Shown: positions 47,832 to 59,090, counted from the stretch's first letter. The stretch is DNA of 64,000 bases from Anthostomella pinea (GCA_963556695.1 CAUWAG010000006.1:2790001-2854000); one strand, 5' to 3'. Numbers and translations are program-made. Notes: generated from the sequence alone by a model not told the origin.

Positions 47832-49339
47832 GATACAGCGGATGTCGAAATTCTGGTCCACATCGGAGCGCCTTGTAGAGCCTTAGACGATACACGATAC
47901 CGGGCTCTAGGCTGGTCCTATATAAACTTCGAGATCGGCAACCAAGGCTTTGTCACATCGGCATCACACCGGAATCCGCTTTGCAGTGCTGAGAGGAGCG
48001 TGGTACCCGACAGCCAACCAAGCCAGCCAGATGTGGCAAAAAGCAAAGGAACAAGTCTGGATATATTCACGAGTATTCCATCGTGAACCCAAAGTCCGAG
48101 TCCATCATTCGACAGTGTACTAGATAATGCAGACTCGCCCAGTCTCGAGGGAGCACAGCTTTGCCTTGCTATACGGTTGTCCCAGACTGTCCAGACACCG
48201 CTACAGCCGGGATCAGAATCTCCGTGGAACTCCCCCTCCAGCGACATCCCAGATTTGGACCCGGAAACTACCATGGGAATCCAGTCCTTCTCATCACCAA
48301 CTGGCGTACTTGAACACAATATGGAGCTACCCGACAGAATTTCGAGCCATACCCACGCGTCACTATCCCCGTCGCAATGGGTGATCATCATCTCTTCTGA
48401 CGACAAACCTCCCTGTGGCCAAGATTCGAGAGCACTAGTCAGTGCCGAGAACCTCGAGGTCGTCCCCTGCACATCCGACATCCTGGCGCCTCCGTCCTCA
48501 TCACCGGTGGCCCTTGCCCACGAAAACGACATTGGCCAGCCCCTGCCTGCGGCTCTCTTGGCGAGCAGCGATCATGCAGTCTTTTTGGACGATGCAATCG
48601 TCGAGGAAACACCTCTCAAGTCATCATGGAATGAGCTGCAGAGTTCAGCACTCCACTCATGGTCATCCTTCAAAAGAAGGAATGGGATCAACGCAGAATC
48701 GTCGCCCTCAGGCGCAAACCCGTTATCCAGCGAGGACGCAGAGATGACGACCAGCCGATTGTGTAGAAGGCTGTCCGTATTTCACCGCTGTCACAGCTAT
48801 ACGTTCGAGAGCTTGGAGATACGCTCCCCCGAACCGGTCGCGGCGTCTCGGCACATCTCAGTGAATCAACTCATCACGCCAGCCCTTGCGCGACTCGCAG
48901 AAGACCGCAGCATATCGGGCCACCTCGGACCAACGGAGCAACCAGAGCTCTAGGTGCCTTCGAGCGAGGACATTAGCAGTTGACTTGCTCAGCCTGGAGT
49001 GAGAGGGCGAAGTTCGAGTCCTGGGCGGTTCTAGCAAATTTCATCGGGACGGGCGAGGCTGGTTGGGGGGTTCGGTGTTCGCGAGATGAGCGGTTTTGCG
49101 AGGTGCGCGTGTACTGCTGGGGATGCGTTGCTTGGCATGTCTACCTCTTGCTGCACGTGGGACACCGGGAAGGCTTGCTGACGGGGGCGTGGCACGATGC
49201 AACGGGGTTGGAGGTGATCGTGATCAGTGGAGAACTGGGGGAGGAATATGAGAATGCTGCGATGCGTGGCGAAGTTCAAGGCGCGGAGGCAGAAAGCTGT
49301 GGTAATGGGATAAAGACAGTAACTTCACGCCAATGCTGA
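47832..49339 (+). pseudogene. Broken copy 3 of the uncharacterised family
   Basis: The whole architecture of copy 1 can be read: N-terminal VEILVHIGAPCRALDD and SYINFE (from 47832), VVPDSQP, a Ser/Pro linker with SPSPSFDSVLDNADSP, then SFSSPTGVLEH, one DDAIVEET motif, a helical segment (HISVNQLITPALARLAE), and the C-terminal domain from about 48962 (AFERGH, FESWAVLANF, RVYCWGCVAWHVYLLLH). Damage: TGA 48084-48086; a loss of about 7 bp near 48930-48960 that shifts the frame; TAG 48974-48976 where the family has Trp. The C-terminal domain is open from about 48980 to TGA 49337-49339. It lies between the P450 and the exchanger, about 40 kb from copies 1 and 2, with no transposon seen beside it. 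Confidence 0.65.
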
Positions 49340-49598
49340 GACTCCTGGTTCGGAAAGGAGCGTGTAGTAGCAATCCTGTATTTATTAAGAGCAGCAGCAG
49401 TCTATCTCGCATGATATCATACAAACTGACCTGCGTATCTACCTATCTACCTCAGCATGTATACTAGATTGTGAAGTTTACGGCCAGAAACACATACGCC
49501 GCTTGAAGCTCACCGAGTTGCGAGGTTCTCTTTCAGTTGTTCCTTCAGCTGCTGTAGCATTTCCGGGCTGAGGGTAACCTCCTGTGCCCCTAGTCCTT

Positions 49599-51077
49599 CT
49601 ATTCCGTTCGACGAGGCAACATCTGTGGATAGAACCATGAAGCAATAGCGATGATAACGTAAACGAGCTGAAAGATAATCAGCGAGGCGTCTTCGCAAGT
49701 AGCATCTAGTATGGGAGGTACTAACCACCAGCAGAGCTCCCTCCAGCCAGTCGGACTCGCCGTCCCGAAGGAAGTTGCCAACGACGAGGATCGAAAGGAC
49801 GAGCAAAGCGATCATGAAGATCTCAAAGTTGAGATCCATCGGCTTGCCCAAGGCCCAGGCGAACAGAACGACGAGGGGCCTGTTGAACAGGGCAGTCTGC
49901 ATCGATGGGGCCAGGCAGTGGTAAAGGGCGCTGTTGATGACTCCATCTGCGAAGATGTCAGCTAATGCTTGCCGAAAACACTTCAACGACCAAAGACTTC
50001 TTCTCACCCCATGCCTCATCGATCGCAGTCAGGTGTTCCGCCGCCTTCTCCACAAGAGGGAGCAGGATCAGACCCAGGAACTGATCGGGCACGCCACTCT
50101 TAACAACATGCTCGAGCTCCTCCACGAGGATAAACAAAAGCAAGATGACAAAAATCAAGGAAACGGCAAGGGCGATGATTGCCTCGGTCATGGTAAACTT
50201 GTCCTTCTCCAGATCAGCGTCGCGGTCGGCATCGCGGTGTTCATCCTGCTCAATGACCTCATCGAAGATGCTGTGCTGGCTGCTGGCTGCTGGCTTGGTA
50301 CCAGATGTAGAGTAAAAAAACAATGATGAGAACGATCGAGGTCACCTGACTGATGCTCAGCATATCGGCCTCAAGCTTATGTTTGGTGAACCGTTCATGC
50401 AGAACCTTGAAGGGTAGTGACGGGACGATCTCTTCTTTCAAGGCAGAGTAGAATGCACCGGGAAAGAGCAGGCCGAAAGCTGCTACCAGCAAGAGCCCAC
50501 TGCCGACTTCCGAGACGATGCCGTGGAACGTCTGCTTCTGTCGGATCCCACCAAAGAAGAAGCACAGCCCCAGACACAGGAGGAGATTCGTCAAGATCGA
50601 CCCCAGGATAGCTGCTTGGATGATTGGGATGAGATTGGCTTCGTCTCCGTTGCTCTTCTCCTCGCCCTGCTTCGCGATGAGGACGATGAACAGGATGATC
50701 TCGACGATAGAGCCGAAGGTGGTCTCGATCAGGATGCCCGCGACTCTCGGCAACTTTCGAGCGAATTCCTGACCTGCGAAGCCGAGCAGGTTGGCCGAGG
50801 GCACCATGGCAATGTAGCTCATGGCGAAGATCCAGAGGTGGGCATTGGTGGCGAAATATAACACGATGGCGATGGGGACGAATGGCCAGAGCACGTTGAC
50901 CATCATGGACACGGTGCACGAGCTATGCCAGAGTACGGGAAAGAAATGGCCAAGGTGGATGCCACTTCTTCCGCTCTCGCCATCGTGGGTGATGCGGTTC
51001 CTAATGGTTTGGACAAGCCGGCTGATGACCGATGGGAGGAGCGGGATTGATTCATCGTCGCCATGTCTTGATGCCAT
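49599..51077 (-). CDS. CAX-type Ca2+/H+ (cation) exchanger, frameshifted at a 7-bp repeat
   Basis: Exons 51077-50008, 49946-49726 and 49667-49599. Hydrophobic helices, an acidic His/Asp-rich cytosolic loop (DEHRDADRDADLEKDKF) and a C-terminal half with SMQTALFNRPLVVLFAWALGKPMDL and DGESDWLEGALL match the CaCA/CAX family, which moves Ca2+ or other cations into the vacuole against protons. The signature motifs are diverged: GSIVEI replaces the usual GNAxEL, and INSALYHC stands in the second repeat, so ion specificity may differ. At 50274-50294 three GCCAGCA units (minus strand) occur exactly where the frame changes. As written, translation stops after WYQASSQQPAQHLR; with one unit fewer the frame runs to TAG 49601-49599, 450 codons. 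Either a real loss of function, a strain polymorphism or a sequencing error. Confidence 0.75.
50274..50294 (-). repeat. Three 7-bp units (GCCAGCA) at the exchanger frameshift
   Basis: The plus strand reads TGCTGGC three times. As the unit is not a multiple of three, gain or loss of one copy changes the reading frame of the exchanger between its N- and C-terminal halves. Confidence 0.8.
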
Positions 51078-51753
51078 CTTTAGAGCCGCTTCGAGATGCA
51101 ATCTGCGGTAGGGAGAGATTGACGAACCAATAAATTCGAGGCCAAGAAGGCGATGGAAGTCGTTGCTTTCCAGTTCTCACCAGCAGGAACGTCACAGGTG
51201 ACGTGACTGGCAAACACATTCACATTGGTCCCTGCCGACTGCAATTGGAAACCTGTATCAGATAAACTTTGAGTGGTTCATGCAGGTGGTGTAATTGATG
51301 TTGTCTGGTTCTGTTCTTGCTTCGGTACATGTACCACCCACCATATCCAAATCACTGCCAAGTCGCACTAGGAAACCCTCGCGACTCATGCCTCTCAGGA
51401 AGCTGCGCCAGCAAAGCCAAAGATACCCATTATCACCTCCTTCATTTGCACCGAGCTTGATGCGGATGGGAACGTGCTGGCTGTGACGGCGTACTGGCTA
51501 TGAATTGACGAGGACCTTGAAATTCCGGCCGGAGAACGCGAGTGAGTCTCATGAGAAGGGCCGGGAGAAGTTGGAAAGGTGAATTTATTTCTTGATGGCA
51601 GCTCTACTTTCCAGGCAATCCACACTCTATCGACCAACAAAGGATCGCAGAGCGTCAAGCCCCTTTGTTGACACTACCAGTGTTGACCGACGAATTCTTA
51701 TCCTAACCCTAAGAGCAACTCCCGAATCTCTGCGGGACGTGGCAAGCCGATCT
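51078..51753. other. Promoter region of the exchanger and 3' region of the secreted protein
   Basis: The region separates two minus-strand genes: upstream of the exchanger, downstream of the small secreted protein. No gene is supported. Confidence 0.5.
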
Positions 51754-52417
51754 TCACGAACCTCCGCTAATCACTTCTCCCGTCAAGTCAACCGGCTGGC
51801 AGGTTGGATTCTGCGCCGGCGGCACGGACACCAACGCGATCGCACCATTATAATAGTCTCCAGTCCACAGGTTACACAAGTGGAAATTCGTCACGTTCTT
51901 AAGTTGACCGTCCGGCCCGGGCCCCGTCTCGGTGAAGCCCAAGTCGTCCGTGGTGGGGCCGGTATAGAACTTGCCACTGTCGGGGTCCATGCTGATGTAC
52001 GAGCCGCCGGTGTCAGTAAGGAACAAGGCGGTCGCGACATTGGAAACGAGGTCGAAGTCGAACCGCATGAGCGCTGGCGTAGTTTCTCCGCCGTTGTAGG
52101 TCAAGATCCCTGGCTGCCTACCAGTCTCGGAAAAGGTGTAGTTGTAGTAGAACTGGTAGTCGGTGCTGTTGTCTGGCGCTGGTCCTGCGGTATAGCAGAG
52201 CCCCTTTGTCGCCGCGCTGGCATGGCAAGCATTCGCATATCCTAGGGAAACTGTTAGAAGAGGCGGCTTGATGATCTGATACGAGGGCATATGTCCTACC
52301 GTCGATTGAAGAGTCCGTCTTGCCCGTGATGCGTAGTACAAGCGGGCCAGTGGCGTTGAAGTCTGCGGTTACGATCGTGACGATCGCAGCCAAGACTGCG
52401 AGGATACACTTTCGCAT
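51754..52417 (-). CDS. Small secreted protein of unknown family
   Basis: Two exons, 52417-52300 and 52241-51754 (58-bp intron), encode 201 aa. The leader (MRKCILAVLAAIVTIVTADF) is a clear signal peptide. The mature protein has four or five Cys (NACHASAATKGLCY, FHLCNLW, NPTCQP), several N-glycosylation sites (NATG, NSTD, NYTF, NVTN) and a Tyr-rich strand (YQFYYNYTF). This is typical of fungal extracellular proteins without an assigned family. The open frame covering exon 2 extends upstream through the intron, but only the spliced form has the leader. It is predicted to be secreted through the ER. It does not share sequence with the secreted protein at 41447-42393. No function can be proposed. 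Confidence 0.8.
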
Positions 52418-54004
52418 TTTGGGATTAGGTGTACCAAGTATGTACAAATCGCGGTCTATAGGTTGGTGGGGGAGAAGGACTGCTATATGTTTCCGAGCAG
52501 AAGGGACGATCAGTCGAATATAAGGCACGACTCTCGACTCAAACTACCCCTGGTCTTTGGTGACAAAGCTTGCGAATAGACTTGATGTCGTGTAGTGCCG
52601 CTTCGTGTGGTATGTTCTGGGTGGCATTGGGAAGAGTTGTGTGTGGTTCGTGGAGAAGATCTTCGCGAGATTCCCGTGTGAGGATTCGTCCTTATATAAG
52701 GCTCTCGGGACTCATCGAATGAAGATGAAGGTTTCGCTGGTGCAATATTAAGCAGTGGCGTTGAGGTTGAGGGAGAAGACGAACAGAGTTCAGCCATGAG
52801 GCACAAAATAAATTCATCGTTAATTTGCTCAAGGTTACGACAGAGCCTGAATTAATTCCACATCATCGATACCATCTCAATCTGCTGGGTTGGGAACACG
52901 AAGTCGTGTAGTGCCGCTATTGCAATGAATGGGGGCCGTGACGTGACGTGACGGCAAACTCATCGCAGGATACCAAGCGGCGAAGGCGAGCGCTGGTCAT
53001 AAATAACGTATTCAAGCTTTCTCCGCCTGGGTAATCTTTTGCTCATGATTAGTACGACTGTCTCACGACATCACTGTCAAAGTTGCCGTGTAGAACATCA
53101 GACGCGGTGACCGGTCTAAGATCACACCAAGGGGTCACACCAAGGGGACCAGTGGTGGTATTTTGCACCTCGTGTATGCGGTGGAATCGAGGTTATATGC
53201 GGTGTGTCACTTTAGAAACTGATACTGATTGGTGTGAAGTCACGATACCAACGGCTGAGGACTGTCAGAGTCATTAGACCATTCAAGGTATGTATGTCGT
53301 CCCGGTAGTCAAACGACACGGCAGGCTAAGTCAGTCATTGAATCATAGCTTCTGAAGCCTCTTGAACGACTGTTCGAAGCGGTGAAATCTGCGCAGTAAT
53401 AAGTCAGCGTAGCCAGGCGAACCGAGGTTGCCATTGACAATGTGACTTAACCATGGACCAAAGGCGTACATGGTAGGTATACTTCGAGGTAGGCGACACC
53501 AAGGTAGTACAAGACTGCCGGATGACCTTCCACTGCCGCCAAGACGCAGTATGGGTCAGGGGAAAATCCGACAAGAGCAAAGCTTGGTGCACTGTAAGTA
53601 ATCAGAAGGCGTTTCTGAGACTGGAGGTTGACATGACCTCGTAAGTCTTTGGCATTCGGAGATCGCCCGCCTTGTTTCGCACAAGAACGGTCACCAGGTC
53701 ACGTGCAGATTAGATAAGGTAGATAAGGAGATAGACGGGCAAGCTGTAAGCTCGGGATGATCCGCGGCGAGATAGCGATAAGGCTGAGCAAAACTCCAGG
53801 GACAACCCCGCTGGTCCCCGCGCTTGACATCACGAAGCGCCGCCGGTGGGCCGCGGGGTTCTTGGCTATTCGAGGTTTTCCATGTGCCCGTGGGCAGACT
53901 CCCAGGTAGGTATAACTGGAACCCCGGCTGGGGAATCATACACTTGGTTCGAGTTTTTCTTCCCCTCCTGATACCTCTTCTCCGCCCTTGATAAGGTCCT
54001 GACC
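52418..54004. other. Divergent intergenic region before the MFS gene
   Basis: No gene is supported. It carries promoters for the secreted protein (minus) and the MFS transporter (plus). Small features are a 12-bp palindrome CCTTATATAAGG at 52690-52701, a GTGACGTGACGTGACG run near 52937, and a 13-bp direct repeat (TCACACCAAGGGG) near 53123 and 53136. Confidence 0.5.
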
Positions 54005-56041
54005 ATGCCGCTAGAATCCGGCCCTGACGCCCGCCAGTCGGTCGAATACCGCCCATCTCATGAATATGACGGCGAGCCCATCACCAGGCGTGTCTCCGCT
54101 CTCGAAGAGGCCGCGAGTCTCGCTGCGCCAGCCGGTCTCCCAGGCTTCGTAGGCGGCACCCGGCGCCGCAGCAATGTCTCCCACACTTCACGGGTTACCT
54201 TCCACGAGGAGATGCCCCTGGAAGACCTTGCCTCATTGACAAGAAGCGCTTCTGCCATCAGCGGCCACCATGAAGCTCGCCGCGAGTCGCAAGATGACGT
54301 TCCCCATCTACCATACATCGCCAGGCCAAAAGCCGCGATGCCTGGCGCCTACAATACCATCCGTGAAGTTCCGTCAGAGCTGACCACGCCGCTGTCCACG
54401 CGCCCGCCGTCGCCCGCCTCTGCCTTCCCGAGCCGCCCGCCCTCGCCACAATCTGGCCTGCGGACCCCCGAAGAATTTGCGATAGAGGAACAGGAACACG
54501 TGGCTCAGAGATACCCGGACGTCGGCGTTATCAAGTCATGGCGTGGAGCAATGATCCTCTTGGTGACGTGCGGTGCGCAATTGATGGACAACATTTTCAT
54601 GACCAGCGTCAACATCTCTTTGCCAGCCATACAGAAAGAATTCGACGTCAGCAGCGCGGATTTGCAGTGGCTGATCTCGGCATACACCCTGACCTTCGGA
54701 GGGTTCCTTCTTCTCGCAGGCGTGCTGTCCGACAGATACGGAAGAAAAAATATATTTTGCATGGGCATGTTGACGCTGAGCGTATGGACCATAGCCGACG
54801 GATTCGCCGGCTCTTTCATCCAGCTCGCCATCTTCCGCGCTCTGCAGGGCATCGGCGCCGCCATGACGGTTCCGTCCGCCGTCGGCATCATCAGCAACTT
54901 CTTTATCTCGAGAGATCGAACTCTGGCCCTGACCATATTCGGAGCGGCGGGCGCCGTAGGGTTCTGTCTGGGCCTTATCTTCGGCGGCTTTTTGACCGGC
55001 TCGCTGGGCTGGCGCTACGTTTTCTACTTTTCAACTATTGTAACTGGTGTCCTTGGAATAATCGGCTGGATAACCCTCCCCAGGGACAGGGTAGACAAGA
55101 CGAACAGGCCCAAGCTGGACTTTATTGGTGCAGGTCTTTCCACCGGTGGTCTGATCTTGCTCAGCTTTGTGCTGTCCAGTGGTGGCGTCTACGGATGGGG
55201 CAAAGCCTTCATCATTGTACTGCTCATTCTCTCCATCGCGATGCTCGGAGTCTTCACCCTGGTGGAGAAGAAAGTGTCGAACCCGATCATGCCGCTCCAG
55301 ATGTGGAAGTTCCAGAACTTTGCCGGACTCTGGATTTCTGGTTTCGGTACGAGATACCTACGCTCTCGAAACCGTATTTTTCTTGCTGACATGTTCCGCA
55401 GTCATGTACGGCGGCTACCAAACCGTCATTTACTATAGCACGCTCATCGCCCAAGATATTGACAAGCTCAGCGCCGGCCAAACAGCCCTCCGCTTCCTTC
55501 CCGTAAGACCTTCTTCCCCCTTCCCGCGAGAACCCGTCATCTGACAACTCCACAGATGGGTGCTACTGGCTTCATAATCTCCCTCGCCATGTCCCGCATG
55601 ATCGAGCGCGTTAACACCAAAACTCTACTACTGACCGGCATGGTGCTCTGCACTATCGCGCCCGTGCCCGCCGCGCTCACCAAGACTGGCGACCTTAACT
55701 TCTGGAAGCACATCTTCCCCACGACCGTCATCGGCGTCGCAGGTACCACCATTGTCTACTGCACCATCACCGTTGTCATGTTGGCCTCTGTCCCCGTATC
55801 GGTTAAGAGCCTCTGCGGCGGCATGATCAACACTGCCTTCCAGATTGGCAGCGGCGTCGGCCTCGCGCTCGCTAGCGCCATCGTGCAGGCTGTCGACACA
55901 AATAAGGGCCATGGCTTGCTTGAGCAGTATGGCACGGGACTGTGGTGCTGCTGTGGGCTGGCTGGCATTGGGGTGCTGGCGAGCGCCGTGGGCGTGCGGA
56001 ATGTTAAACCCTCTCCTGGAGGGGACATAATGCTGCATTGA
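54005..56041 (+). CDS. MFS drug:H+ antiporter, DHA2 type
   Basis: Exons 54005-55346, 55402-55502 and 55556-56041 (introns 55 and 53 bp) encode 642 aa. A disordered, Ser/Pro-rich cytosolic N-terminus of about 175 residues precedes the membrane part. The first helix (GAMILLVTCGAQLMDNIFMT) is followed by the MFS motif A (AGVLSDRYGRKN) and the antiporter-type GIGAAMTVPSAVGIIS region. Length and helix count fit the 14-helix DHA2 family, resembling fungal aminotriazole-resistance and toxin-efflux exporters. It would act at the plasma membrane, driven by the proton gradient. It appears intact. Near a P450, a monooxygenase and a Zn2Cys6 factor, export of a metabolite or xenobiotic is the natural guess. 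Its substrate is unknown. Confidence 0.9.
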
Positions 56042-56596
56042 GTGCGGCGTAGAGCAGTGTTGCAAGCTGTGCGCCCAGGTTGATTTTTTGGGCCCTATAT
56101 AGACTGGTTCTCATCTCGGGTTTGGATATTTTCAAAGGTCAAGAAGGAGGGTTAGAACAGCGTAGACTCTCGAAAAGCTAGAAGAGTTGGGGTTGAAAGG
56201 GAAGGTAAATTCAATATTTTGGAGGAGCTTCATGCTTTCGGTCTCACGACATCACGATCTTTACGACCTCATTGATATCCTCTAGAATCTCTTGGGCTAG
56301 GCTTTTAGACTCTTTTTGAATAGAATGTTTCCTTGAGAAGAGTTCGACACTTCTGGCTTTCGGTTGTTGCCTGTCATTGCTATCCTACTTTTGTATTTCC
56401 GTTCTTGGATCAAATACGAATGGAGGGTATGACGGATCTGCCGCGGGCAATGGCCTGTCAAAGTCGTGTTTTCCCAAGTTGCCCACTAACAGAGGGCCCG
56501 TGAGGAGGTAGACCGGAAATAGGTGGATTATGTTATCTCAATCAATGTCAGATCTGCTGCTTTTGCGACTCAAGTCCTAGGTAAACTTATTTAATG
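56042..56596. other. Spacer downstream of the MFS gene
   Basis: 3' region of the MFS gene; no coding feature seen. Convergent with the tentative minus-strand Cys-rich frame that follows. Confidence 0.5.
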
Positions 56597-56821
56597 TTAC
56601 CTCGCCATGGCTGTATAGAAGATATTTACTGGGAACAGAGTGCACTCGCAGCGTGACAATGGAGATGTGCTAGGGTCGGTAAGACTACCTGGTCTGAACA
56701 CAATGCATTGTTGACATGCTTTAGGGTCGATCCCCGGGCCGCATACACCCCCACGTATCTGAGTGTCCAAGACAAAGCAGTATCCCTTACACCCTGTGTA
56801 AGTGATGCCTCTCATCGACAT
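56597..56821 (-). CDS. Tentative Cys-rich small protein (last exon)
   Basis: A 74-codon minus-strand frame ending at TAA 56597-56599 has seven Cys in about 50 residues (GCKGYC, GGVCGPG, ACQQC, RCEC), a density common in small secreted fungal proteins. A hydrophobic stretch rich in Leu, Ser and Ala is encoded just upstream in another frame, and a TATATATA box lies near 57163. A good intron (GTATGT...CCAG, about 57065-56999) sits between them. I could not find one set of splice sites that joins a signal peptide to the Cys-rich part in frame, so the gene model is unsettled and may be wrong. Confidence 0.25.
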   Translation of the reverse strand: MSMRGITYTGCKGYCFVLDTQIRGGVCGPGIDPKACQQCIVFRPGSLTDPSTSPLSRCECTLFPVNIFYTAMAR

Positions 56822-57300
56822 CGAATATAAGTTAAAAGCTGTATTCCTAGAGAAGCAGACGAAAGTAGAGCAAGAGACAGGCTGCGGGACAAGAATGTGT
56901 TGAGATACAAACCGAGTGGCGAGTGCGAAACGTCTCCTGGCTGATTCGCGGGAAGCGTGGCTACTATCTTGTTAGGCCTCATCATACATATCATACCTGG
57001 TAGATAGCATGGCATTTGGGTATTTAATATGTCATCTAGTTTGTTTTGCACCTCTCAAGACATACCTGTCACAGTCCGACTGCTGGTGACTCCAGAAACG
57101 ACTTTGTTGATGTACGTGAAGAAGGAAAGAAACTATGAAGCTAGCTAGGAGACAGGAGCAGGTATATATAGGGGTTGAACCTGTGGGGCTACGGGGTTGC
57201 AATCTAGTGCCGTGACAATACCCAAAATGTAGAGTTGTGGAACACGCCTATGCCGGCTGGATCGTGATTGCCATGCTGGTTGGCTCTCGATTCGGTCTTC

Positions 57301-57432
57301 GTGTCAAACTTACCCCTATCTTCCAGTCAGCTTTGAGGGGTGAATGGACTACTGCCCACCGTCTATGTGTCAGACTTACCCCTATCTTTCAGTCAGCTTT
57401 GAGGGGTGACAGGACCACTGTCCACCACAGCA
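57301..57432 (+). repeat. 66-bp tandem duplication
   Basis: Two copies, 57301-57366 and 57367-57432, share GTGTCARACTTACCCCTATC and the following AGTCAGCTTTGAGGGGTGA core. Each contains a pyrimidine tract followed by CAG resembling a 3' splice site. It lies upstream of the 57549 gene; an open frame runs through both copies but ends before that gene. Confidence 0.7.
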
Positions 57433-57548
57433 TCAGTCATGAGTGTGGGTCTGAGGACTTCAATCGTGGGTCTTCTACATCCACGTACCAAGACTGAGTT
57501 AATCCACAGGTGATTTTCGGTGGTGGCCTGGTGTTCAAGGAGTCAAAG

Positions 57549-58414
57549 ATGAAGCCGGCTTCATTCACCAGCGTTGTTGATGGCATTACCCATGGAGCTC
57601 TGCGTCAGGTCATTCACCACGTTTCGCATACTCTAGTCATTCCGCTCTCAGGCTGGACATATCTCACGCACGTGCACCATATGAAACGGGGTCGAGAGCA
57701 AACACTCCTGGAACGATACCCGATGGGTGACATTTGCAAGGTAAAGGTTAATGTTAGAGGTGTAAACACGTTCTTTTCACTATCATGTAAGAGGTATGAG
57801 TGCAATGATCATACGCCTGACGCAGATCTGGTCCTCTCGAGCCATGTGAAGCTTGACTCTGGCTGGCTTCTGTTGTCTATATATCATGGAGATTTCTTCG
57901 CGAAAGGAGTAGTTGAAAGGAGACAACGACACGGCTCTTATCACTACAGCGAGACTACTGCTCAAGGAAAGGCTCATTCTGCTACTGGAGCTCGGCGCCT
58001 TGAAAGACAATGATACCGTGAATCGCGTCGGCGTAATGGCGAGAAACTGGCCTCACAACCACGACATGGACCCGTACTTCCACAACTGTCACTCATACAC
58101 GGGCGCTGCGCTAGCAGGCCTTCCTGCGATAGCAGGGAGCAAGGCGGGAGAGCTCGAGATGTCCCACAATACGAAAGCGGTGTTGAAAAGCCCGACCCGA
58201 ACTGGTGAGTCGTGGTTCCAACCTGCAGATATATGTCTTCGGTGCTAATCGTGGTTTAGCGGATCTCTGGAACTGGATAGAGGAGAACGGACGGTCGATA
58301 ATGGCTTCGAAGGACTACCAAGATGCCGCCAACTATTTCACCGGGCAAGTTGCTAAGCCAAAGGGCTGGAAGGGCCGCTACAAGGTGTACAGAATCAAGC
58401 CGAAGACGAAGTGA
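57549..58414 (+). CDS. Unrecognised 247-aa protein
   Basis: Three exons, 57549-57845, 57913-58204 and 58260-58414, join in frame (introns 67 and 55 bp). The first intron removes an in-frame TAG at 57910-57912, which supports the model. The frame is open upstream to a CAG at 57507-57509 that could be an acceptor, so the true start may lie in an earlier exon. Visible features: DGITHGALRQVIHHVSH, a middle Arg/Leu-rich helix (TARLLLKERLILLLELGAL), then YFHNCHSYTGAALAGL and ADLWNWIEENGRSIM, and a Lys-rich tail. The His-Asn-Cys-His motif faintly recalls NlpC/LRAT-type Cys-His proteins, but this is too weak for a call. No signal peptide or membrane helix is evident in the part seen. Confidence 0.5.
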
Positions 58415-59090
58415 TCGCCTTGGCAGAGTGTCACTAGCACCGGCATATAGCGGATAGGGGCGGCTGATGGGGGATAGGGGCTGGACTGGGTTTTGCCTGG
58501 AGCAATATTTCTTGGATCTTGGAGTGGGGAGATTTTGGACTTGTCGGCTTTATTGATGGGATCTGTATGAGCGCAGCGGTAACCAGCTTGGGTCAGGGCC
58601 GCATATCTGTATATCTCAGTTGAGACTCTCACACACATCACGAAGTAACGACACATTCCCCGGATTTGGAGTTTTCTTCCACTGGCTTCGGGCTGTGTTC
58701 CACAGGAATCAGGGTGAGCCGGCAACGTGAACTGCGAGTGACGGCCCACGATTGAGGTCGATTTGAATACTGTTGAAGCGAATTTGAAAAATCCACTTCT
58801 ATTCCAAATACAATGGCAAAATAGGCGTGGACGCGACTGTGACTTCGTGGGCATTCGCTGTTAGCATGTAAGCAGTGATGCAATAAAAGGGTCGAATAGG
58901 AGTCATAGCCAGCGACTGATGTGGTCCACTGTCATTCCACAAAAGAAGCAGACCCGAATGAAATGAAAAGGTGAACATGCTCCTCAGCTTCTCTACCTCG
59001 CGCTTCTTCTATTTCTGCACAGCTTCGCCTTTCCATCCCCTGCGTCTCACAGGTAACGCATTGCTCGACAAGACGAGGCTTTCCGAAACC
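58415..59090. other. Spacer between the unrecognised gene and the SDR relic
   Basis: No gene is supported. It holds the 3' end of one gene and the former promoter of the next. A minus-strand frame (58854-58378) has no motif. Confidence 0.5.

Noticed and set aside
50286..50316. A very short intron (GTACCA...CACAG, 31 bp) as an alternative to the exchanger frameshift
   Set aside because: Shorter than any credible fungal intron; the 7-bp repeat explains the frame change better.
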